A stretch of 64,000 bases of DNA, taken from assembly GCA_026413225.1 (NCBI GenBank), contig CM048553.1, positions 20,708,501 to 20,772,500 of the forward strand, in the 5' to 3' direction. Source of the DNA: Otis tarda. Taxonomy: Eukaryota > Chordata > Aves > Otidiformes > Otididae. A model generated the notes under the pieces. It had not been told where the DNA came from and ran no database searches. It was given only the letters and a program-made list of their open reading frames with translations. Position numbers and translations under genes: made by a program. Shown here in pieces: positions 1 to 11,903 of the stretch (positions within the stretch are counted from its first letter, which is position 1; every line of letters starts with the position of its first letter).

Positions 1-2281
1 AAAAATAATTTGCACCATCCTATTTGGCTATAAGAAAGGTAGGTGTGAAATGCCTTCAAAGTGCACTGTATAGTTCAATTATCAAAAAGGAAATTTCATG
101 TTAAGAAGGGATACCTAAGAGAAAATATGGTTTGTGGTAACCATTACAGATTTTGGACAGACAAACATAACTGGGTTCACTTGAGGGGTAAGTGCTTGTT
201 GTACATTGGCCACAGATACGTAGGAAGTACACCAGATACTTTAGTGGCCGTTTGTGGTTTCAGACTTGATGTGATGGTGAGAACAAACACGGATAGCATA
301 AATTGCTGACTTAAGTATTTGCATGATAATTCTTTGGTTTTGTTGTGTGTGAAGTTGAGTCAAAACTGGAAGCTCTAAGATTGTTTTTTCTTCACTCTCA
401 AGATTTAGCAAGAGCTTTTGAAAATTGTTCCATAAAACAATAGGAATGAAGGGCATTTCTGTCATAGCAATTACAAATTTTATCTTTTCTGGCCAAGCTG
501 ATATTTTGATTTTTTTGGGGGGAGAAGCTGGAATGAGGTAGGAAGAATAACTAAAAATCACCAATATATCTGCAATACCTCAATCACTTTAATAATGAAA
601 TAAATAAATAAACAGATAAAAGCCAAATCTTCTGAGATGAACAAAAAGGTCTGATACACCCCCAAGCTTAATCACAGCTAGTGGTAATAGCAAGAAGGAC
701 TGAGAGTGTTTTTGTCCGCTAACGACTGTGGCTGGAAAAACGCATCACAGTAGAGCTAAAAGGCGTGCGTGGGAACTAATGTCATGCAGCATATTTACAT
801 TGTGATTGTGTCCCTCTCATGCTTTTTTGTATCAGAAGATCAGATGACATTTTTTTTTTTTTTTACCAAGGACAAATTCCACATTGATACATATGTTTTA
901 TTTGTTACCTACCAGTGAACCCAATGCTGTAAAGATGCATTAGCACCTATTGGGCAGTACGTGTGGGAATCTGGGGTACTCAGCTCTTTGCATCTGCTGG
1001 GGGTCATATCGTTCAACTAAGTAATAGGCCTTTTATTGCAGGCTAGTTATAGCAAACCTGGCATTTTTAAAAGACAGGAGACTAAAAGCCCCATGACTTT
1101 AGCCACCTGAGAATTGTAATACATAATCGTCATGAAATGCTCAGCCTGAAATGTCTGCTTGTAATAAAAATGAACAGATAAAAAAGGAAAAATTATAGTT
1201 CCACACATTTATTAGTCTTTATAGATGCAAGCACTAAATTTCATGAATCAGATCATCAGGACATTCCAGCTATTTCTGCTTGTCTGAAAACCTTATGAAC
1301 AGTGTATAACGCTTTTCCTGTCACTTTTATTGTCTTAAGTAAGGCTGGATCATGATAAGGTCTTGTGTAAGAATGACCCCATCTTATTCAATAGATTTGG
1401 TTGCCTGTTTAGCTAATCTGTGTATTAATATGCATGGCTGAGTAAGATGAGTTTGTAATAATCCATTTGCTCCAGGCAGCACAATTTGCTGAGGCAGTAA
1501 AAGTGAGAGAGCTGGATTGTACCCCTGCTCACACCTCATCAGCAGATCGTTTCCTGCAGCCCGGTTCCTGGATGAGTGCTAGATGTGAGCAAATCCACCG
1601 AGGGCAATCAAAATGCACAGGTATTACTCGAGGCAGAGAAGGAAAACAATCTGCCTGCCCAGACCTCTGACATCAGCATTTAGCCTTATGTGATCTCTAT
1701 TACTGGAGCTGATGTATGGGGTGGCAAACAGTCACACTGACCTTCAAAGCCCAGTAATGATTTTTTTGCCAGGCTAATATTTAGTCAAGGATATGATTAA
1801 GTTCATATCCTACAAAACAAAATAAGTATGTTTGGAATTAGCAGGGACAAAAGATATGGATACTCACAATGACACTTTTACCAGAGACTTTGTATTATAT
1901 CTCTACATTAGTTCAGGATGATAATTTCTAAACAGAATTTTATTGATTTTTTTTTCTTGTCAAGTTCCTGTTTGAGATCCTCAGCTGTGTGGATCACCAC
2001 ATCTCATTTGAAGTTGGCAACATAATTGATGCACATAGTCACCCATGGTGTGAGCTTACTATGAATATGAATTTGGCCTGGTATGCCACTAGACTTTTTT
2101 GGGGAAATATTTTAACATACACCTCCAAGTTTTCCATCAGTAAACCAAATAACACCAGACTGGGAGTCCACAAAGTTGTATTTTGGTGCTTTCTTTCTGC
2201 AAATAACCAGCTAGTAAATGACAAAGAAATGGAGTTTTATGTATCATATATTTGTGTAATATAGCATTAAAAAAAAAAAAA
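1..2281. other. Intergenic DNA 3' of PLXDC2
   Basis: No gene is recognised here. The stretch holds a short ATAA-type simple repeat near 598-612, a T15 run at 850-864 and an A13 run at 2269-2281 that abuts the CR1 element. The short open frames on both strands have no recognisable motifs and overlap each other, as expected by chance in AT-rich DNA. Some of it could be conserved non-coding DNA, but that cannot be judged without an alignment. Confidence 0.6.
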
Positions 2282-3279
2282 GGACACCGGTCATGAGTGG
2301 CGTCCCTCAGGGGTCCATGTTGGGCCTGGCCCTGTTCAACATCTTTGTCGGCGACATGGACAGTGGGATAGAGTGCACCCTCAGCAAGTTCGCCAATGAC
2401 ACCAAGCTGTGTGGTGCTGTTGACACGCTGGAAGGGAGGGATGCCACCCAGAGGGACCTTGACAGGCTGGAGAAGTGCCAACCTCATGAAGTTCAACCAG
2501 GCCAAGTGCAAGGTCCTGCACCTGGGTCATGGCAATCCCAGGCACAAATACAGGCTGGGCGGAGAATGGATTGAGAGCAACCCTAAGGAGAAGGACTTGG
2601 GAGTGCTGGTGGACGAGAAGCTCAACATGAGCAGGCAATGTGCTCTTGTGGTCCAGAAGGCCAACCGCATCCTGGGCTGCATCAAGAGGAGCGTGGCCAG
2701 CAGGTTGAGGGAGGTGATTCTCCCCCTCTACTTTGCCCTGGTGACACCCCACCTGGAGTACTGTGTCCAGTTCTGGAGCCCCCAACACAAGAAGGACATG
2801 GATCAGTTGGAGAAAGTCCAGAGGAGGGCCACAAAGATGATCAGAGGGCTTCAGCACCTTTCCTATGAGGACAAGCTGAGAGAGTTGGGGCTGTTCAGCC
2901 TGGAGAAGAGGAGGCTCCGGGGAGACCTGATAGCGGTCTTCCAATACCTCAAGGGGGCCTACAGGAAAGATGGGGAGAGGCTGTTCAGTAGGGCCTGTTG
3001 TGATAGGACGAGGGGTAATGGTTTTAAAATAGAGGGAGGTAGATTTAGATTAGATATTAGGAAAAAATTTTTTACAATGTGAGTTGTAGAACATTGGAAC
3101 AGGTTGCCCAGAAAGGTGGTGGAAGCCCCATCCCTGGAAACGTTACAAGGCCAGGCTGGATGAGGCTCTGAGCAACCTGATCTAGTCGGGGATGTCCCTG
3201 CTCCTTGCAGGGGGTTTGGACTAGGTGACCTTTGAAGGTCCCTTCCAACTCTAACCATTCTATGATTCTATGATTCTAA
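2282..3279 (+). mobile_element. CR1 LINE fragment, 5'-truncated, with end of the reverse-transcriptase ORF
   Basis: This is about 1 kb of the 3' part of a chicken-repeat-1 (CR1) non-LTR retrotransposon. The first frame (from 2293) shows the reverse-transcriptase motif SGVPQGS, then LFNIF, then FANDTK where active CR1 copies have FADDTK, so one catalytic aspartate is changed to asparagine. Near position 2478 a small deletion shifts the frame. The rest of ORF2 continues in the next frame ([47 protein letters not shown]) to a stop at 3080-3082. The 3' UTR follows and ends in tandem ATTCTATG units at 3257-3278. The changed active site, frameshift and missing 5' half show a dead copy. Antisense open frames over this element are shadows. 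Confidence 0.97.
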
Positions 3280-6200
3280 TTCATAACACTTTTGGTAGCC
3301 TTGGGGGAAAAAAGGGAAATAAAAAGAAAAAAAAATAAATTAAATGGACATAAGAATATAAATGCAACACTGCTTTATTTTTATGCCAAGGAAAAAAAAA
3401 AGACTTTTTGTGTGATGGCTGGCCCCTCCTTCAAAAAGTGAAAGGATTTGATTCTAATATGTAGCAAAGGAGGTATAATATTTATTAATGTATTTTAAAT
3501 TAGTAGACTTAAAAGTTCATTTTACTTTTTCATTCTTTTAACAGAAGATTTTACAAAATTCGAGAACTAACACTAAATTTCTCCCAGAAAAATTTCTTCC
3601 CTTGTGTTCCATTTAATTAGAGTGAAAGATCCTATTTTATGGTAAACTAAGTAATTTAGAAATTTACTTAACTATCTGCAAGCCCATAAATGAATCCAGC
3701 ATTTTCTTTACCCTTTTTCTTATTATCTATATACCAGATGCATTATCTCGCTTCCAGTTCCATTGACATGAGAAAGAGGATTACTTTTTTTTAATTCCCA
3801 TTTGTCATCAGTGCAGCAGTCCTGGAGTGTTACAAGTACACCTCGCCATTTAGTTTTTGTACTCTGATTATTGCCCAAGGTTTGGAAACAAATTCTTCGA
3901 TACCCAGGGCTGCAAGATGGATCCCTGTTCAAGTATTAACTAGCCTGTCTTGGACCTAATTAGCGTTTTTGACAAAATTAAATTGGCAATGTTGAGTTTT
4001 GAGTTTCACTTGAGAGTGGTGGAAATAAAGTGACATTTGCTGATCAGTATATTCCCAACACTAGGAAAACCTTACGAGGAAAGACTAGTTCTCTTTTTTT
4101 TTTTTTTTTGTGTCGAGATAAAAGACTAGGCTGTGGATCACAATGTTTGGAAACAAAGTTGCTTGAGTTATTAACAATAAAATACATTCCCAATGGATCT
4201 TGAAAGCCTGGCTCTGTTTGCATGCTTTACTTCAGGATTTCTCCCAGGGTTGTTGTCCTGAACAGACATCTCATTGCTTTCTGGCACATGGCAAGGGTGG
4301 AAATGGAGAATGCTCAGATTTATGGCTGCTGTTCAAATTACACTGGGGTTTTTGAATCTGATATTGAATCAGATGCTGCTTTCTTCTGGTGTTTCCACCC
4401 GTATTTCTCTTGTGTGTATTTACCTGACCGTACTCCCACTTTGACTTGCCCACCTCCTGCAAGGAAAATAAAACTTCTAAATCCTGGGAGCTCTTGTTAG
4501 CGCTCCAGAAATGAGGGTGTACTTTGCAGTTTGTAGTGTTGTCCCCATAAAAGCGGAGAAGAGATGATAAACTTGAGCACTGGAAAGCTCAGGCTTTGCA
4601 GTAGAAATCTCACACCTTGAAAGGACTTGGTTACAGCTGCTCCATGGTAATAGGTGAACAGATGGGAGTTCCCTTGCCCATGTTTCAGTTCAGATAGACA
4701 TGAGCTGGCCAGGCACATGAGGCAGAGGTTTCTGTGATATTACTGGCCTGAGACTGTGCTGACTTCATTTTAGGAGGTTGTTTGTATAACATCTGTGTAA
4801 TGACAGAGAGTTTGACCTCTCCTTCAGAGGAGTTACAGGCCTCCCATTACAATTCCGGTTTAGGTGTAAGGATTTTTAAAATAACTGTCTGTGTTTTCTT
4901 TTATGTATGCACTTTAAATTGTTTTCTGGAGGTTTTGAAGTACTTCAGGTACAGAAACAAGTTGTAATTTTGGCTTCGCTTTTGTTATTGTCCAGTCAGT
5001 CCTACTAAGAAGGCTAAGGGTATGCGCACTTTCACATTGAGAATATTATAAAATTGAACATTTCTGTGCTAGTTATCACTGAAAGGAGAGTCAGAGAAAA
5101 CAAACTGTAAGTAGACAGGAAATTCACGTCCTCCTCTTTCTACTCAAAAAGACACATTTCGTTGTGCTTTCTTTGTGCATGGTTGCTCTGCACAACGAAA
5201 TTTTGCCCTGCTTCCCATTGCTCTCTTTTTCCACTGCTATGCCAATAAGGTTGATACTGGAAAAACACTTCAGGGAGCCAAGTCTTGCCAAGGTCAATCC
5301 TGACTGTTAGCAACAGGAACTGGAGTCTGCATGGCCATTTATCACTGGGTTTCTGAGGCTGGTGATGAAATGGGGACTGCTTAATTTCCACTGCTAAAAC
5401 CACGACTAGAAATGACCATGTGTGAAGAGCACATTTCAAACCTTCCGGGTCTCTGTCTCTGTTGTGGCAAGAGCAGAGGTGGCTGATGGCCTCAGAGGTG
5501 CTGTACCCTGAAGGCAGGTGAGCTGGTGGTAGGCATCCCCTCTTCCCGAAGCCCAGCCTCTTGCCTTTGCCCACAAAGACCAGCTGTCAGCTGCTTCCCC
5601 TGCCGAGCTCCCAGCGAACACTTCCCCAACTGGCTGCTGTTGTGATGATGCACTCATTTCGACAGTAACCTGCTCCCCCATCGATGACTGTGCGGGCAGG
5701 CATAGGACCAGAAAATTCCTGGTGTGAGCTGAGTTTCTGTTTTCCCTTTTGATGCAAACACATGGGTTTCTATGGAGGGATCTTTATTAGTTGCTGGCAA
5801 TGTTTTCCTGTAAGGGATTTTGTCTCTGCCAAAGTCATATATGAGCATGACACAAATGATCATCCTGAGTAAAGTTGCGTATTGTGTTACATAACCCCTT
5901 AAAAGAAAAAAAAGAAGCACAACAGCTAAAGCAGCACTTACGTTTATGTGTGGTATTTCATGGCATTAGTTCCATTTAAGCTGTAATGCTTCTCTGACAC
6001 AGATGCTTAATCTATTCTTTATATAAACCTTTCCTTTCAAGCACTTTAATGAATTAGCTGAGTTTTTTTTTTTTTTTTTTTTTTATGTTTTGGTTTTGCC
6101 ACAACAGGACTGGCTGCTGTTAGAGGCAGAGGGGAAGCCATCCTGCAGGTTTCAGTAGCCTTCTGCTCTAAAGGAAGGAAGCAGGGGACAGCACAGTGTC

Positions 6201-6969
6201 CAAGCTGATTTGGGTATTCACAAGTTTCAATACGGTGGCTGGGCATACCATTAATTTCTCCTCTTTCTCTCCAGGTGTGCATCCCTTTACCTCCCTGTCA
6301 GTCAGGTGTCAGTCAGCTGAAGCATCCTATTTTTGGGCATTTCAGTAACCAATGACTCTTAATGGTTTCCATATTCCAATTTAATGTCAGCAGTAGGCAA
6401 TTAAAGCTTTGCCATAGAAATAGCAATTTTAGGATGTAGCTTTTCCAGGATGCTCTTCATTTGGTTACTGAGGTCAGTGGGATGGTTAATGAAGAAAGAT
6501 CCTTCTCAGTGTACTTAAATATCATTCCCTTTTTTTTCCCCCTCCACACTTAAGAGGGTTTTTGAGTAAAATGTGTACAAAGACATCTGTATCTTGGATC
6601 TTTACCTATAAGTTTTTATTAGTATTTACACACCCTTTCTAAATGTTTGCTTATACTCCTTTCAATGTTTGAAATATTTGCAGTGGTTTTAGTGCTGATG
6701 CCAAAGATGAAATTAATTAAATATAGAAGATTAATTTAAAAAGATCTGAAACACTTTTACTGATAATACACAGCACAACAGGCTCACATGCTACGTGTAA
6801 TCAGCAAAGAAAAAAACACTCATGCTGTCAAGCCAGGCAGGCATTCATATTTTCAAACTTAATGAAAAAGGTTTGCTTTTTATTTATATTTTGGGCTGCT
6901 GATTATAACTTAATGGAAAATGAAAGATGTCTTCTCCTTTATTCAGATCAAACACACTGCTGCCTATTT
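3280..6969. other. Intergenic DNA, no gene recognised
   Basis: The stretch lies between the CR1 fragment and the solo LTR. It contains T-runs at 4095-4109 and 6063-6084 and a TAAT-rich patch around 6700-6740. A 144-codon minus-strand frame at 5140-5574 is the longest open frame here. It overlaps other open frames and shows no recognisable domain, so it is not called. Region 5140-5690 is somewhat richer in G+C than its surroundings. Confidence 0.55.
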
Positions 6970-7738
6970 AACACTGTGAGAGACTGTGTCAAATATTTGT
7001 CTCAACATTGTTGAAACATCAAACCACCACCCGAACAATGGCTTCCCATTTTCTTGCAAGGCAACTCCTGTTGTCTTGCGAACCTGAATGCAGAGCTGGT
7101 TCCGAGAAATCTAGCCCTACCCCCCCAGAATGCGCCCAGAGATACGTATCACCCAGTAATGGATCACCCAGTAATGGGCATGCATATCACCGCCAGGTGA
7201 GGGGTGCGGCTAGGAAAACCAGCTCTTGAAATACAATGAAAACAACCAACATAAAAAGGGGAACATTTTTCGATGGAACACTTCTTCACTTCATTAATTC
7301 AACAGAACACTTCTTCACTTCTTCTTCACTTCACTTCTCTTCACTTCATTCATTCAAGGGAATACACATTTGCCAGAATACACATCCATGGAACCGACAT
7401 CGAGACGACCAACACCGGACGGATCGTCTTCCCTCATCGAGTGAGCTGAACTGCCGGGACGCCGTAGCTCCGTGGTGGTAGCTATTACAACCGAAACTCT
7501 TTTCCCTCTTTCCTTTCTCTCCTTTCTCTTCCATTTACAAACTTCTTGTCGGGTTAATAAATTTACCTGGCACTTGACTCCATTTTGAGTCTTAATTCCG
7601 TTCCCAAGAATACGAGCAAAACCACGCTCCAGTGTGTGAGAGGCTGGTCCAGCCGCCCCTAGCCTCCCAGACTTGTCTGAGGTCAGCTAGAACGCAAGGG
7701 GGCCTTCCTCTCATCCGAAATCGGAACGTGACAAACAC
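6970..7738. repeat. 5-bp target-site duplication flanking the solo LTR
   Basis: AACAC at 6970-6974 immediately precedes the TGT end of the LTR. The same AACAC at 7734-7738 immediately follows its ACA end. An exact direct repeat at both borders is the footprint of retroviral-type integration, and it fixes the LTR borders. Five bases fit ERVL-like or some class I elements better than alpharetroviruses, which usually duplicate six. Confidence 0.85.
6975..7733 (+). mobile_element. Solo LTR of an endogenous retrovirus (759 bp)
   Basis: The element starts with TGTGAGAGAC and ends with GAACGTGACA, giving the TGT...ACA termini of retroviral LTRs. It is bordered by identical AACAC target duplications. 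Inside are a TATA-like ATAAAAA at 7251-7257, an AATAAA poly(A) signal at 7556-7561 and a CA 10 bases later at 7571 that could be the cleavage site. These put U3, R and U5 in the plus orientation. It is richer in CpG than its flanks. Short internal duplications lie in U3: a perfect 15-bp tandem at 7148-7177 and CTTCACTT-type repeats at 7279-7345. A pyrimidine tract covers about 7489-7531. No gag, pol or env sequence adjoins it, so it is the usual product of recombination between the two LTRs of a provirus. The family cannot be named from sequence alone. Confidence 0.85.
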
Positions 7739-10203
7739 TCAGAATTATTCCACGGCATTTTTAATGACAATATCTGAGTGTTAGTGGATATGGTGAGGAG
7801 TATATTTTGGGTGTGGTTTTACTAATTCTTTTCCCGTTACCATGTCTAGCAACTGACATTCATTTGTAGTACCTTAGCTGGGCTCTCTACATGCTGTACA
7901 ACCGTTAATATCCACTGCAGGGAGAAAGAAGGACCAAACCCACAGGGCTCAGAGTCTTTCTCAAACCAAAGTATCATTGCTTATTCAATACAGGGAGAGC
8001 TGATAGAACTTTTACTAAAACAACTGTGTCTATAAACCTCAGTTTTGTGTATACAGTATCTTAGAAGCGGAAAAGCTGACATATTTCCAATATGTAATAG
8101 GCAGTGGCTGGAGGGGAGACACAGACCAGAAAAATAAAAGCTCCATACATCATTTAGTTGCCAAAGTACAAGGTGACTGTTCTAAACCATTAGAATAGAC
8201 AGCGGCTTGCCAAACCTCCACACAGCACTTCATCGACTCTGCAGTGAAGGGTTCATCTGATTTCATTAGTATCTTGCTCAGGATTTCCTGTTCTGCAGCA
8301 GAGAGGAGTTCGGCTTTTCTGTGTGTGTCTGTGTTCTTTATTCCTAGTGATGCTTATCACTAACATCTCAGCATCCTGCAGAAATGCTTTATATGTCTTC
8401 GCTCCTAAGGCACCTAGCAAGTAAGGGAACAGCACACAGTGATGCAAAGCATTTCAGCATCAGGTCCAGGAATTAAATTCCCAAGGAAGTGTTCCCAAGC
8501 AAATGTATACCTAAATCTATATATTGCAGGACTGGATTCCTGATGATGAAGCTAGTGAAAAATGGAATGACATAGAAGGCAACGGTGTTTTATGCCTAGG
8601 CTGCTGCTAGTAAAATAGCAGCATGTCTGAAAATCCATATCTTATCTTATCTGGGAGTTCAGCATCCCTGATTTAAAGCACATAGTTGAGTCAGAGCCAC
8701 AACTTGAAACTGCTTCCTACAAGTTCAAATGCCACCTCTAGAGCAGAACCCAGGACCCAGCACATCCCTCATTCCTTGGCACAGATAATTTACAGTTGGG
8801 CACTGACTAATCCCATCCCATGCTCATTTGCTCTTTTGAGGCCAAAGAATCTTGCACTTTTTCTGTGCCGAGGTAGGGGGGCAGCTTCTGTAGAAAGGGG
8901 CTGGTGATGTTTAATGTGCATACCATTGACTGCAGTGCTCTCCTGGATGAGGAGACTTCACTGAGAGCTGGATCGATCACCTCATGGTCAAGTGATCTAA
9001 TTGCTAGGCTTAGTCTCTGAGATGGGTCAGACATCACCATGAGCTCCGAGTATAGGTGGAGATGGCTGCCAAGCTTGCCACTGCAATCATTTCTCTCAGC
9101 AAGTGTTAAAGACATGCCATGCACTCCTTGTTGCTCTGGCCCTTGAGTTCATCACTGTGTAGCATAACTCAGCCAACACTGGTCATATGTGTCAAACAAC
9201 TTTACATACCAAAGTCACTTCACTAAAGAAAATTTACAACCTTAGCTAAAATTTTAGATGTTATTTTGTTCTGAAAGATTGTCAGCTCCCACCAGACTCT
9301 TTGTCATGGCTGGTTCCCTCTAGGTAGTAGCCCACAGGCCGAGCCAAGCCCCGAGCACTCATCACCTTTCACTGACATGCTCACCGGCACCTCAGGTGAG
9401 AAGGAAAAAGTACCGGGAGATCTGTCAGCTCCTCACAGCAGGATGCACATTGGTGCTGTGGGAGATACAGCGTGAAATAGAGTGAAATGATTTTGTATCA
9501 TCTTTTATGGAAACAGAGTGCTCTTGGTTTTGTATTATTCACATTGTTCACTACCCTAGGCCCTGAGCTGAGGAAGCACTTGAAACCCAAGATGCATCAC
9601 TGACAGCATCTGGAAGAAGTGGGTGAGTGTGAGGGGGTGCAAGTGTGCCTGTGCACGGCTGCAGGGCACCGTCCTGCACAGAAACAAGGCTGTGCTCATG
9701 CTTCCCATCTCCTATCCTGCCATACTCTCCTCGTGGGGCGGCTGAGAGGACCCTTTGCTCACCCTCAGTGTTGACAAGGCAGGGGGTGCACGAGGTTGCC
9801 CTCATTTTTCTGGAGAGTGGAAGTCTCAGTGAGGTGCCCGCTGTCTCTTTGCTCTCCAGGCAGGAATGGCACCTGCAGTCCTCCAAACATCTCCTGCTCT
9901 GCCTTCTCCCCAGGCCACAGTCCACGTTGGAGGTTGGTGAGCACTGGAGGTAATTTCATCCAGTGACACTGCAGCTGCACATGGTTTACGTTTTACAGAG
10001 TGAGCTATTTTCAGTCACACTCCATTTGTAACCTAGACTGTCAGACTCATCTCTCTAGGAACAGGGTTCCTCCTGGAAACAGGCCATGGTGAAAATACCC
10101 ACATGTCTATGAAAGGCACACCATTCCCTTCCTTTGGAAAGCTGCATTTTGTCACTAAAAGAGGGAGGGTGGTGTGATCCTGACATCCTTGCAGGCAAAG
10201 CAG

Positions 10204-10233
10204 AGCTGAAAAGCTTTAAGCTGAAAAGCTTAG
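10204..10233. repeat. 15-bp tandem duplication
   Basis: Two adjacent 15-bp units both begin AGCTGAAAAGCTT and differ only in the last two bases. Each contains the palindrome AAGCTT. This is a small local duplication with no evident function. Confidence 0.8.
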
Positions 10234-11846
10234 ATAAAGAGACACTGTTGCTGATGTGTGACAATCACATCGCAGTATCATTTGCTATTTCCCAAAACAA
10301 AATGTAATGACTCTTACTGAAACCGAAAAAAAAGAATGACCTAGTAATAAAAACAGCAGTCTAAAGCTAGACAGGCACAAGTGATGTTTATTACTAACAA
10401 CTTCTAGGTGTCTGAGGAAATATTGTGCCACCCAAGCAATCAATAAACTAAGCCTCTTTCAAACTAACATTAGCAATTAATAAAACAGCCTTTTTATTTT
10501 TTGAATAAGAGCTACTCCAAAGGAAATAATGCAAACTGCATGGGAAGAGTTTAATTAATATCCCTAAACACTATCTTCCCAGAGAGACAACAGGGAAGCA
10601 GGCATCTATACTAATTAATTGGGCAAAAAGTATCTGCTTAGTTAAATGGATGTAATTAAAAGTAATGTCTTGAGGCCTGCTTTTAAAGTCCTTCTGCTGC
10701 TTTAAAAAAATTATCTGGGACAAGTTTTCCACTGAAGAGACCAGTAGTTTGTTTGACCAAAACGTCTGAACAAAAAGTTTCCAAGAGATTCAGAATTTAG
10801 CTTGCTAACTCCTATGGACAGAACTCAGTCAGTAATAGGAAAATCTACCTTCAGATACTTGCATTAACCAGAACCCACATACAGAAGAAGAATCAAGTGG
10901 AGCTTTCTTTACATTGAGGCTCATTTTGAGTGATACTGAAAGTGGTCATTTCGGCATGTAATCCAGGGTTTAGAGGAGTGCAAGAAAGCAAAGGAGTGAG
11001 AAAGCAGAGTTAGATCAGAGGTGGAGAAAAAACACAGATAAGAACAAAAAAATAAGGCAGGAGATAAGTATTGAAAAATCTTGCAAGAGACAGAGGATTG
11101 CATTGAAAAGCATGAAACATTTCCTGAGAAACACCCTGGAGGCAGCACGAGATCTGTTGAAATGAGCTGTGCCCAGGGGAGCACCTACTCTGGTTGGGAA
11201 ATAACTATGTCAAGAGATGTGACTCTTCCTATCAGAAAGATACTCTGTTCCACTTGGGATCCACTGTTGTCATCTCCATAAAAAATTAAAAAGTCAAGAA
11301 ACTCTCCTAAGATTTCACAATAAGCTGATAGTTAAAGGCCAGCTTTAGGAGTATGATATTGTCTAAATCAAGTCGAATCAGTCCACAGACTTGAATATTT
11401 TATCAGTACTCCAGCCATAAAAATATTGGTTGCTCTGGGTAAAATTAATCACATTTGTCCCTTTCTGTTTTATGCAAGTTGCATCCTGCTTCATCACATT
11501 TGGCTTCTGGTAAAGCACTACTGGCATTCTGTTCCACCTCAAAATGCTGCCTGCAGTTCAAGGTTTTTTTTTTTTCCCTAAGGAGTGACATAAACCCTCC
11601 ATCAGGTGAAATATGGACTCCTGCAGGTTTAGACAGAAGCTAGTCGTTCTGGTAACATTTCTGATTTTCAAATGATGGAGCTGGACATGAATGAAGACCT
11701 CATGTCTTCTTACTCCGTGCCACTGGCAGAGGGTACTGATGCTCTCAGGGCTGTACATAAGGTTTCTTGCCCTGCCTCTAGAATATCTTGAATACTGACA
11801 CCTTTCCCTCCTCTCCTGTAGTTTTCCCTTCCCCTCCTCCTACTCC

Positions 11847-11903
11847 AAAAAAAAAAAAACCAAACCAAAACCCAACCCCCCAAAAACAACACACAAACCC
11901 AAC
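11847..11903. repeat. A/C-rich simple sequence
   Basis: An A13 run is followed by CAAA-, CCAA- and ACAC-type low-complexity sequence. It produces glycine/tryptophan-like nonsense on the other strand and explains a minus-strand open frame there. Confidence 0.8.

Noticed and set aside
1989-2281. Possible processed pseudogene ending in the A13 run
   Set aside because: No recognisable source protein and no proper poly(A) signal 10-30 bases before the A-run. It is kept only as a weak idea in the CR1 junction finding.
2381-2944. 187-codon minus-strand open frame
   Set aside because: It is the antisense shadow of the CR1 ORF2 remnant at 2282-3279; a similar shadow covers 55753-55995.
5140-5574. 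144-codon minus-strand open frame
   Set aside because: No recognisable domain, overlapping open frames on the same strand in other frames, and no clear splice sites or poly(A) context. Length is possible by chance in a GC-richer patch.
9551-9980. Overlapping open frames on both strands in a GC-richer patch
   Set aside because: Both strands are open at once, which reflects composition. No family resemblance was seen.
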